Virus record (IMG/VR): IMGVR_UViG_3300025815_002358
Coordinates: 1 to 38,122 of that record
Direction: 5' to 3' (one strand)
Source of the DNA: a virus
Length of the DNA: 38,122 bases
A program made the position numbers and the translations under genes. Positions 30,196 through 37,010 of the stretch are shown piece by piece (the first letter of the stretch is position 1; every line of letters begins with the position of its first letter). Below the pieces are notes generated by a model, which searched no databases, was not told the DNA's origin, and saw nothing but the letters and a program-made list of their open reading frames with translations.

Positions 30196-30982
30196 TAATA
30201 AAAACAGTAAAGCATGGGAAGTGTTCAACGGCGTGGAGAAATCATGGCCTGATCAGATCACAAAGTTAGATAATGCTATAGAAACAGATCCAGTCAGCAA
30301 CAGCATGTTCTGGGGATTCGTTGGCAACAACAGGGAGATGGTCAAGAAGTTAGAAGCCCGGAACCATCAGTACTGGTTCACAGACACTCCATACTTTGGA
30401 AGATTTGACAACAGCAACCTAAAGCCAGACAACCACTACTGGCGCATCTGTAAGAATTCTATACACGTTCCTTACATCAAAGACTGCAAGCCAGATAGAT
30501 TTGAGAAGTTTGGCATCAAGATCAAAGCACCATCGTTCGCCGGCAAGTATGTGTTGGTGTGTCCTAGCTCAGCAGGGATAAACGCATACATAGACCAACC
30601 GAATTGGACAAACGAGACTATTGAACAGATCAAGAGATACACAGACAGACCCATCCGACTTCGACACAAGCCTAGGGGCAGGGGTACATCAGGTCCGAGC
30701 GAGGCCAAGGTACCCCTATCCGAGGATCTAAAGGAGGCCTGGTGCGTTGTTACTAGTTGTAGTATAGTGGCAGTGGAGGCCGTGTGTGAAGGCATACCTG
30801 TGTTTTGTCATGAAAAGAGTTTTGCCACCGATGTTGGCAACACAGAACTGTCTGATATTGAGAATCCCTACTACGGTGGTCCTGAACCCTGGTTGTACAG
30901 TTTGGCACACCAACAGTTCACACCGGAGGAATTTGAGAACGGGACCGCCGTGGAGATACTGATGGACAAGGGGTTGTTATGA
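30170..30982 (+). CDS. KpsC/KpsS-like GT-B protein, paralogue 4, 270 aa
   Basis: The block CVVTSCSIVAVEAVCEGIPVFC is followed by DVGNTELSDIENPYYGGPEP and FTPEEFENGTAV, matching the C-terminus of the three minus-strand paralogues; DVGNTxLxDI is shared exactly with paralogue 1. RLRHKPRGRG stands in place of the RPH loop. YWFTDTPYFG in the N-terminal half is like YMDRPYWG of paralogue 3. ATG at 30170; it overlaps the SGNH gene upstream and the FkbM gene downstream (ATGA). Confidence 0.62.
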   Translation: MLTIYAPFNNKNSKAWEVFNGVEKSWPDQITKLDNAIETDPVSNSMFWGFVGNNREMVKKLEARNHQYWFTDTPYFGRFDNSNLKPDNHYWRICKNSIHVPYIKDCKPDRFEKFGIKIKAPSFAGKYVLVCPSSAGINAYIDQPNWTNETIEQIKRYTDRPIRLRHKPRGRGTSGPSEAKVPLSEDLKEAWCVVTSCSIVAVEAVCEGIPVFCHEKSFATDVGNTELSDIENPYYGGPEPWLYSLAHQQFTPEEFENGTAVEILMDKGLL

Positions 30983-31605
30983 AGATAGAGAAAGTGAATG
31001 GATTCTGGGTGCCCAGTAACGACATACACATCAATGATTGGAAAGCGGGAAAACCTTTCACTCAAAACAAGTGTCTTATAAAGTTTTTAGATTATTGTAA
31101 AAGTCAAAACAAAAAATTTAAAAAAGTGATTGACGTTGGTGCCTGGTGTGGAACATGGGCAAAGTCGCTAGAACCTTTTGCTAAAAAAGTCATTGCTTTC
31201 GAACCTGATAGAATACACTTCGAATGTCTTCAAAAGAATTGTACGATAAATTGTGACTGTAGAAACGAAGCAGTGGGTGCCGTGTTGGGCAAGGTATCTT
31301 TGACGGAGGACAATTTTACACAGGCTAAGCGCGTGGACAGTGATGGTGACATAAGGATGGTGACCATAGACAGTTTTGATTACAAGGATGTTGACCTAAT
31401 CAAGATCGATGTTGAAGGGTATGAATTGGAAGTGCTCAAAGGGGCTAAGAAAACTTTACGAAACACACAATATCTAATGATCGAGTTGAATAACAACACC
31501 AAGAAATATGGTAGCAGTAACACTAAGGTTGAGAAATACATAAAAGATTTGGGATTCAAACTCTTGATTGACCACTGGCCTGACAAAGTTTTCTATCGTG
31601 TTTAA
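30979..31605 (+). CDS. FkbM-family methyltransferase, 208 aa
   Basis: Motif I VIDVGAWCGTWAKS (about 50-63), ribose strand VIAFEPDRIHFECL, then TIDSFDYKDVDLIKIDVEGYELEVLKGA, the family signature for SAM-dependent O-methylation. Similar in length and layout to the FkbM protein at 12854-13519, but only the family core is shared. Located between a glycosyltransferase and a sugar epimerase gene, so methylation of a glycan is likely. Start by ATGA overlap. Confidence 0.85.
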   Translation: MKIEKVNGFWVPSNDIHINDWKAGKPFTQNKCLIKFLDYCKSQNKKFKKVIDVGAWCGTWAKSLEPFAKKVIAFEPDRIHFECLQKNCTINCDCRNEAVGAVLGKVSLTEDNFTQAKRVDSDGDIRMVTIDSFDYKDVDLIKIDVEGYELEVLKGAKKTLRNTQYLMIELNNNTKKYGSSNTKVEKYIKDLGFKLLIDHWPDKVFYRV

Positions 31606-31610
31606 AACAA

Positions 31611-31618
31611 ATTAAATA
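31611..31618 (+). promoter_or_regulatory. late-type box ATTAAATA
   Basis: ATTAAATA ends 6 nt before the epimerase ATG at 31625. No SD is present; the -35 region is poor. Confidence 0.35.
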
Positions 31619-31624
31619 TAAAAA

Positions 31625-32629
31625 ATGAAAATCTTTATAACAGGAGTGGCAGGATTCTTAGGATCGCATTTGGCAGATCTGATGTTGTCACAAGGACACA
31701 GCGTTGCTGGTAATGACAACATGATAGGTGGTTACACAGACAACGTGCCACAGGATGTGGAGTTCCATCAAGTGGACTGCTGTGATTTAGAAAATCTCAC
31801 AAAAGCCATGGAAGGTTGCGACATCGTCTATCACACGGCCGCTACGGCTTACGAAGGACTATCTGTATTTTCTCCTGTGCTTGTAACAAGGAATATTTTT
31901 GAAGCATCAGTGACAACCATCACAGCGGCTATTAGGAATAAGGTCAAACGTATCGTCTACTGTTCAAGCATGGCGAGATATGGACATCATGATGAAATTC
32001 CCTACAAGGAAACTTACGAATGTAGACCGCAGGATCCATACGGTATAGCCAAAAAAGCCGGAGAAGATGTGCTGAGGAATCTATGTGAAACACACGGTAT
32101 AGAGTATGTCATAGCCGTGCCACACAACATTGTCGGACCTAGACAAAAATACGACGACCCGTTTAGGAATGTCATGTCCATAATGTTGAACAGGATGTTA
32201 CAGGGAAAGCAACCTATTGTGTATGGAGATGGTGAACAGAAACGTTGCTTTAGTTATATAGACGATTGTCTGTATTGTCTCAACGCCCTCGCATTCCAAA
32301 ACAATGTGGTGGGAGAGGTTATAAACATAGGACCAGACGAAGAACCAGTGACTATCAATGAACTAGCCGAAGCCTGTGCTAACGAAACAGGTGTTAATTT
32401 AGATCCAATACACCACAAAGATAGACCGAAAGAAGTGAAACTAGCAACCTGTTCGTCAGACAAGGCCAGGAAATTATTGGGATATAAGACCTCCACCAAC
32501 ATGAGGCAGGCGGTAAAGAAGACTGCCGAATACATCAGGACACGCGGTACTAAAAAATTTCAATATCACTTGCCTTTGGAAATCATAAACGAGCACACCC
32601 CTGAAACCTGGAAGAACAAATTGATATGA
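31625..32629 (+). CDS. NAD-dependent sugar epimerase/dehydratase, 334 aa
   Basis: Extended SDR. GVAGFLGSH (Gly7, Gly10, Gly13) is the NAD loop, VYHTAATAYEG the nucleotide-side strand, YCSSMARYG the catalytic Ser/Thr region and DPYGIAKKAGED the YxxxK motif (about Tyr139/Lys143); later motifs are VPHNIVGPRQ and GDGEQKRCFSYIDDC. The layout is as in UDP-glucose 4-epimerase (GalE) and UDP-sugar dehydratases. It would supply a modified nucleotide sugar to the neighbouring transferases. Specificity is unknown. Confidence 0.88.
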   Translation: MKIFITGVAGFLGSHLADLMLSQGHSVAGNDNMIGGYTDNVPQDVEFHQVDCCDLENLTKAMEGCDIVYHTAATAYEGLSVFSPVLVTRNIFEASVTTITAAIRNKVKRIVYCSSMARYGHHDEIPYKETYECRPQDPYGIAKKAGEDVLRNLCETHGIEYVIAVPHNIVGPRQKYDDPFRNVMSIMLNRMLQGKQPIVYGDGEQKRCFSYIDDCLYCLNALAFQNNVVGEVINIGPDEEPVTINELAEACANETGVNLDPIHHKDRPKEVKLATCSSDKARKLLGYKTSTNMRQAVKKTAEYIRTRGTKKFQYHLPLEIINEHTPETWKNKLI

Positions 32630-33336
32630 TATCATTCTGTTGTCCTTCTCGAGGAAGGCCAGAGTTGGCCAAACGTCTCATAGACACAGCCATGTCTAAT
32701 CAACAGCACAATACTGAATTTCTTTTCTATCTTAATGACGACGATGCTACATTAGAACAATACAAAGACATGCTAGACGAAAAGCATTACGTGGTAGGTC
32801 CGAATCAATCTACTTGCTACAGTTGGAATATCATGTGTGATCAGGCCAAAAACGACATAGTGATGCTAATGGGGGATGATGTGCAAGTTAATACCAAACA
32901 CTGGGATCAACTTATCGTAGAACAGTTTGAAAAATACAAAGATAGAATCCTAATGGTGGTGCCCACCGACGGAAGGAACAAAGGATCAAAAAATTTTGGA
33001 AGTGAGATCAAACTGTGGCCTGACAAACCTCTGCCGGCCGCACATTTTGCCGTGCATAAAAATTGGATAAAAACTTTAGGGTATCTCGCTCCTGTCTACT
33101 TTTGGCACTGGCATGTTGACTCCTACACACAAAAGGTTGCTAGGAAACTGAATAGGTGCCTATATCTTCCCACTGTAGAGTTCAAAGCAAAAAAAATAAT
33201 GAATGATAATGCCGGCAAGCAAATTAGAAAAAATTTAAATATTGCAGAAAGAGATCAATACGTATGGCAAAAGGTTAGGAATAGACATTTAGAAGCAGAC
33301 GTGCAGGCATTGAAATCATTTATTGAATCTTTCTAA
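32626..33336 (+). CDS. GT-A glycosyltransferase, 236 aa
   Basis: The N-terminus MISFCCPSRGRPELAKRLID is a GT2-type nucleotide-binding start. FLFYLNDDDATLEQY and VMLMGDDVQVNTKHW carry the D-x-D strand, and FWHWHVDSYTQKV is a later acidic region. The protein is a compact inverting- or retaining-type GT-A domain. ATG overlaps the epimerase stop. It ends by 21-nt overlap with the opposing 144-aa gene. Acceptor unknown. Confidence 0.68.
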   Translation: MISFCCPSRGRPELAKRLIDTAMSNQQHNTEFLFYLNDDDATLEQYKDMLDEKHYVVGPNQSTCYSWNIMCDQAKNDIVMLMGDDVQVNTKHWDQLIVEQFEKYKDRILMVVPTDGRNKGSKNFGSEIKLWPDKPLPAAHFAVHKNWIKTLGYLAPVYFWHWHVDSYTQKVARKLNRCLYLPTVEFKAKKIMNDNAGKQIRKNLNIAERDQYVWQKVRNRHLEADVQALKSFIESF

Positions 33337-33750
33337 TATACCTTGCCAGACAGCATTCGATAGGTCTAACTGTATGAAAGGTCTGCGTATGTATTCGTCC
33401 TTCTTATCAATGATTTTGATATCTTTGGATTTCGTTATTAAAAAACTATTTGGCTGATATTTGATCTTTTTATCTCTCAGTAGGATGTCCTCACCACCAC
33501 TCCGATCATTCCTGTCCTTGAAAAACCACACACATATTACCTCCCTGTTAGTATCTATATCTCTTATGTCATCGCATAATTGGAATCCTGTCTTGTATTT
33601 TTTGTCAAACTCTTGCCATACTTGGTGTGTTAGAATGTTTTGGTTCTCGTACAGTTTATCGTAATCCTTGATATCGTACACAGTTGATGTGTAAACGTGT
33701 TCCACGGGTTCTTTGAAAAAATGATTAGTTTTTAGTTTTTCCCAATTCAT
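33316..33750 (-). CDS. cupin-like protein, possibly degenerate oxygenase, 144 aa
   Basis: TAATG overlap with the upstream GT8-like gene. The strand pattern VICVWFFKDRN, SGGEDILLRDKKIKYQPNSFLITKSKDIKIIDKKDEY and RRPFIQLDLS resembles the core of a 2-oxoglutarate oxygenase, but the expected iron-binding His/Asp motif and distal His are not visible (KSKDIKII stands where the distal His should be). It is probably a catalytically dead or unrelated beta-helix protein. Function unknown; it may bind a sugar or act as a partner. Confidence 0.5.
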   Translation of the reverse strand: MNWEKLKTNHFFKEPVEHVYTSTVYDIKDYDKLYENQNILTHQVWQEFDKKYKTGFQLCDDIRDIDTNREVICVWFFKDRNDRSGGEDILLRDKKIKYQPNSFLITKSKDIKIIDKKDEYIRRPFIQLDLSNAVWQGILERFNK

Positions 33751-34427
33751 TATGCCGAGAATAAATTGATAACTTCTTTCTTCCAGTCGTCAGCATACTC
33801 ACAATCTCGGTAGCCATCGAACCAAGGACCTCCCTCGGTATAGTGGAGTATCTTAGGTTTGCCGTCTTTGGGTTCTTTGTACCAACCTACCAACCAGTTG
33901 TACTCGTGTGGTAATGATCCTATCTCTGAATCTTCTAACCATGAGAATCTGTGTAGGAACTTTGGTGTCTGTTTATTTAGAAACTCGGGAGTCAATATCT
34001 TGTTTTTCTCATGGGAACAATTCCACAACACCATACTAGACCAGTTCTTCCTAGGATATGCTGTCTGTATCTGACCGTCCATCTTTATTGATCCTTCTTC
34101 GGGTGTGTAGTCATGCTGTACACAGACCACTGCTTTTGAATCATCACAATATTTTTCTAATTCTTTGGCCGGCACTTTCCACAAAAAATCACAGTCACAG
34201 AATACCGCCCACCCTTTATAGTTGTTGAGATAAGGTACGAAAAATCTTGTAAATGTAAATTCTGTTGTTGCTAGTTTGTCTATGTCTCTGGTGTAGATAC
34301 CCTGTTGACGCATCTCGTTCTGTTTCAACGGATATACTTCTGATTGGGGATCTCTGCGTTTGATGGAATGTTCGCATACCTGATAAGATATGTCTTCCCT
34401 AGAATCCCAACCTACGTAAACTTTCAT
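33750..34427 (-). CDS. GT8-like glycosyltransferase, 225 aa
   Basis: The start is ATG at 34427, overlapping the HAD gene stop (ATGA); a longer frame from 34463 is discarded. Motifs: MKVYVGWDSREDISYQV at the start, AVFCDCDFLWKVP (the DxD of GT8-type enzymes), WSSMVLWNC and KILHYTEGGPWF near the end (the HxxGxxKPW-like block). The enzyme would use a UDP-sugar and metal. In a coupled chain with the HAD gene and the 144-aa gene. Confidence 0.72.
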   Translation of the reverse strand: MKVYVGWDSREDISYQVCEHSIKRRDPQSEVYPLKQNEMRQQGIYTRDIDKLATTEFTFTRFFVPYLNNYKGWAVFCDCDFLWKVPAKELEKYCDDSKAVVCVQHDYTPEEGSIKMDGQIQTAYPRKNWSSMVLWNCSHEKNKILTPEFLNKQTPKFLHRFSWLEDSEIGSLPHEYNWLVGWYKEPKDGKPKILHYTEGGPWFDGYRDCEYADDWKKEVINLFSA

Positions 34428-35050
34428 TTTTTTCCCGATAATATTTGGTGTATGTCTTTCCAATTACTTACACGTATAATGTCGGGATGATCAAAGTCTT
34501 GATTATATGGGTGGTCTATTAATATGGGTTTTAAACCGTATTTGAGCCCGGCTACAGCGTTGTGAGGCTTGTCCTCGACCCAATACAGTCCGGTGTTATG
34601 AAACTCCGCTAATGCTGAATCTTTGTCGGCACCCGTGCCTAGTATATGGTAATTTGTAAAAATATGCTCGCCAAAAAGTTCTCCTAGTCTTCTCTTACGT
34701 AACTGTTGTGCTGGTATATCAGATGTTTGTGATGTTATGGGTATGAAGGTCCATCCTTCCGCGGCCAATAGTTTTACCCACGTCTGTGATTCCGACATCG
34801 GTCTCTGTGTGCCCATCCAAGCACTCCTGTTGAATTCTCTTATGTGTTTTCTGATTTCATCTTTTGTGACTCCAAAACGTTCTGCCATTTCATATGTGTT
34901 CTGCTTGTCTGGTAGTAGTCTGTATGGATGATATCTAACCCCTTGCCCGTCAAACAATGTCTTCTGCAACATCCATTTTGTGAAATGGTGTTCCCATTCT
35001 AACAACACACCGTCTACGTCCGTAAGTATGATTCTATTTGATGTCGGCAT
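34424..35050 (-). CDS. HAD-superfamily phosphatase, 208 aa
   Basis: Motif I ILTDVDGVLLEWE has the two catalytic aspartates (Asp11 and Asp13). Motif II is ITSQTS, motif III the Lys/Arg of RKRRLG, and motif IV VEDKPHNAVAG (acidic pair). The cap region (LLPDKQNTYEMAERFG) is a small helical insertion. HAD phosphatases hydrolyse sugar phosphates or nucleotide 3'/5'-phosphates; sugar-phosphate handling suits the adjacent glycan genes, while a polynucleotide role suits the recombination genes. Coupled on both sides. Confidence 0.72.
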   Translation of the reverse strand: MPTSNRIILTDVDGVLLEWEHHFTKWMLQKTLFDGQGVRYHPYRLLPDKQNTYEMAERFGVTKDEIRKHIREFNRSAWMGTQRPMSESQTWVKLLAAEGWTFIPITSQTSDIPAQQLRKRRLGELFGEHIFTNYHILGTGADKDSALAEFHNTGLYWVEDKPHNAVAGLKYGLKPILIDHPYNQDFDHPDIIRVSNWKDIHQILSGKK

Positions 35051-35495
35051 CTTCCATTCCCGCCACTCTCAGTTTGACGATATTGGTTATCTGCCATTGC
35101 TTCTGATCCAGGCCTTTGGTTATACCGAGCCATTGGTTCCTTAGTAGTGCAAAGTCGTTCACTATTTTTGTGAGATCTACTACATCATCCTCACCATCCA
35201 CGTACTTCTCTGCGTCTCTGCTGGACAGTGCCCGATTGTAGTTCTCTAAGAATTTGCGGAATGTTTTTGATCTCAATCTTCTCAGTTCTATGTTTAAGTA
35301 TTCTAGTATCGCTTCTAATTGTTGTAGTTGGCTGAATCTCTCCTCTACGATACCTGGCAAGGACGCCGATGCTCGCTCTAGGTTGCCGTATATCTTGCAC
35401 TGCTTCCTGGCCTCTAAAAGTTCTTGATCAAAGTATGCCACACAGTCAGGAATCTTTGCTAGGCTCCTGCTTACTTCACTGTACCAGTTTATCAT
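35034..35495 (-). CDS. helical protein of the uvsX operon, 153 aa
   Basis: All-helical protein (RFSQLQQLEAILEYLNIELRRLRS, RKFLENYNRALSSRDAEKYVDG, QKQWQITNIVKLRVAG). It is encoded downstream of uvsX through the 81-aa gene with TAATG overlaps. In T4 the mediator UvsY works with UvsX and gp32; a UvsY-like role is conceivable from position, but the sequence does not show UvsY features clearly. It could be another recombination mediator. It also overlaps the HAD gene by 17 nt. Confidence 0.6.
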   Translation of the reverse strand: MINWYSEVSRSLAKIPDCVAYFDQELLEARKQCKIYGNLERASASLPGIVEERFSQLQQLEAILEYLNIELRRLRSKTFRKFLENYNRALSSRDAEKYVDGEDDVVDLTKIVNDFALLRNQWLGITKGLDQKQWQITNIVKLRVAGMEDADIK

Positions 35496-35740
35496 TAGTC
35501 CTCGCTGTAGCCGTCGTCGTATGACTCGTCTAGGTCTTCCTCTTCCTCGAACACCGTGTTGATCGCTTCCTCTAATTTGGGATCAAACTCACCAGATGCT
35601 TTTATTTCGTCGTGCTCGATGCCTATGTCGTCGAGACTCTTAATGAAATCGATTGCCGCGTCTAGTTTAGACCTTTCTGGTACGTAGTGAGATATGGAGT
35701 TCCATAAACGCTCGATGTCTTCGTGTGTGAAATCAATCAT
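35495..35740 (-). CDS. acidic hypothetical protein, 81 aa
   Basis: Starts and ends by TAATG overlaps with uvsX and the 153-aa gene. The N-terminus is helical (FTHEDIERLWNSISHYVPERSKLDAAIDF), and the C-terminus is an acidic tail (EEEEDLDESYDDGYSED) of DNA-mimic or protein-binding type. No family recognised. Its position directly after uvsX makes a role in regulating UvsX or gp32 plausible (inference). Confidence 0.65.
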   Translation of the reverse strand: MIDFTHEDIERLWNSISHYVPERSKLDAAIDFIKSLDDIGIEHDEIKASGEFDPKLEEAINTVFEEEEDLDESYDDGYSED

Positions 35741-36843
35741 TATTCTGCGTCGTCCTCTTCTATAATTTCTGTTTTCTTTGCTTTTGACTTTGGTGCTTCT
35801 TCCACACTTTCCACTTTCGCTTCAGTGCTTTCTTTGAAGTTCGCCATTATCATATCTAATTTATCACCTGTCCATGCTTTCCTGAAGTCTATGTGTTCTT
35901 TGCCCTGTGGGTCAACATATTTCAGCCTGTTTCCTGTCTGCACCAGTATTCCCTTCTTCTCGAATAGGTCCACCAGTCCGCTGTATGGATCCATGCCTGT
36001 GTCATAAGGGATCTTGACCTGTACACCCTCGAATGGTTTGGCATATCTGGTCTTCATGACCTTACAAGCCGCTCGGATACCCCTCACTTCGGATATCTTG
36101 TTGCCTTTCTCGTCTTCTTTTAATTTTAATTTCTTCATCGCTATCACGATAGAACTCGCGTAGATGAAACCCTGACCACCTGATATCTTGTCATCTGGAT
36201 CAAACATGTCCTGTGATGCGTAAGTGTGGTTAGTTGCTATCAGTCCCACGTTCCAACTTCCAAACATGTTCACACAGTTCCTAACCAGTGCTGTCAGTGC
36301 CTTGGGTTTCCTACCAAGATCGCCCTTCATGTCTCCCGCTTCAAATTGATTTACATCAGTTGGTGTCAGCATCATGCCCAAACTGTCTATCACGAAAAGA
36401 ACTTTTGGAGCACCTTCTTTATTATCAGCATGTTGTTCCTTGTAGCCTTTCATGAACTCCGATATGGTCTTTGCCACGTCGTCTACCATTGACATGCTTA
36501 ACTTCAGGAGTTTTTCTTCTGACGTGTCAACACCTAAGGCCTGTAGCCATGTCTCGTCAAGTGCGTTCTCTGTGTCTATCAAGATCACGAAGATTCCTTG
36601 TGCCTGAGCGTTCTTGATTATGTTTCCTGATGCTATGTATGATTTACCTGCCCCTGATTCTCCTGCGAGCACAGTCACTTTACCCAACGGAATTCCTTTG
36701 TTGAAATCACTGGTCATCAAATAGTTAAGAGCGTAGTTGCCTGTAGATATCCAGTCTGTTGGATCACTGAATCCTATTCCCAACCCTTGTATTGATTTTG
36801 TTATACTTTTCCTAAATTTTGTTGCGTCAAACACTTTTGTCAT
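35740..36843 (-). CDS. uvsX: UvsX, RecA-like recombinase, 367 aa
   Basis: Strand-exchange ATPase for recombination-dependent replication. Walker A GESGAGKS (61-68), Walker B VLFVIDSLG (about 143-151), MKTRYAKPFEG and a C-terminal acidic tail (EEAPKSKAKKTEIIEEDDAE) of the kind that controls RecA loading. The length is near T4 UvsX (about 390 aa). First of a coupled string uvsX, 81 aa, 153 aa, HAD, GT8, 144 aa. No good SD is seen. Confidence 0.93.
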   Translation of the reverse strand: MTKVFDATKFRKSITKSIQGLGIGFSDPTDWISTGNYALNYLMTSDFNKGIPLGKVTVLAGESGAGKSYIASGNIIKNAQAQGIFVILIDTENALDETWLQALGVDTSEEKLLKLSMSMVDDVAKTISEFMKGYKEQHADNKEGAPKVLFVIDSLGMMLTPTDVNQFEAGDMKGDLGRKPKALTALVRNCVNMFGSWNVGLIATNHTYASQDMFDPDDKISGGQGFIYASSIVIAMKKLKLKEDEKGNKISEVRGIRAACKVMKTRYAKPFEGVQVKIPYDTGMDPYSGLVDLFEKKGILVQTGNRLKYVDPQGKEHIDFRKAWTGDKLDMIMANFKESTEAKVESVEEAPKSKAKKTEIIEEDDAE

Positions 36844-36853
36844 TGTTGTAGTC

Positions 36854-36949
36854 CTATAGTAAGATCCAAATGATCACTAGCAATACCAGTATCCATGCCG
36901 GCACCTGTTTGTACAAGATCCATTCGATCGCTTTCTTAATGTTATTCAT
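36854..36949 (-). CDS. single-span mini membrane protein, 31 aa
   Basis: ATG complementary to 36947-36949, 6 nt after a sigma70 -10 box. MNNIKKAIEWILYKQVPAW then a hydrophobic helix (ILVLLVIIWILL). It lies between gp32 and uvsX and has its own promoter. A real, small inner-membrane peptide is likely; its function is unknown. Confidence 0.5.
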   Translation of the reverse strand: MNNIKKAIEWILYKQVPAWILVLLVIIWILL

Positions 36950-36955
36950 AGCCTT

Positions 36956-36984
36956 ATTATATTACACAAGGCCCACACAGTCAA
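36956..36984 (-). promoter_or_regulatory. sigma70-like promoter, leaderless layout
   Basis: On the minus strand TTGACT (36979-36984), 17-bp spacer, TATAAT (36956-36961), then 6 nt to the ATG at 36949. The -35 box lies in the loop of the hairpin that follows gp32. Confidence 0.75.
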
Positions 36985-36996
36985 TGCCTGGGCCTT
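36968..36996 (-). terminator. hairpin after gp32 overlapping the next promoter
   Basis: Arms AAGGCCCA and TGGGCCTT (36989-36996 and 36968-36975) form an 8-bp stem with a 13-nt loop, 15 nt after the gp32 stop codon. It lacks a T-run, so it is a weak terminator or a processing/stability element. The -35 box of the next promoter sits in the loop. Confidence 0.45.
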
Positions 36997-37010
36997 GGTA
37001 AAATGTCAGA

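Noticed and set aside
33750-34463. Longer version of the GT8-like gene starting at 34463
   Set aside because: MKVYVGWD at 34427 is the typical family N-terminus and gives an ATGA overlap with the HAD gene stop.
35034-35495. Calling the 153-aa protein UvsY
   Set aside because: Position next to uvsX fits, but recognisable UvsY sequence features could not be seen; left unnamed.
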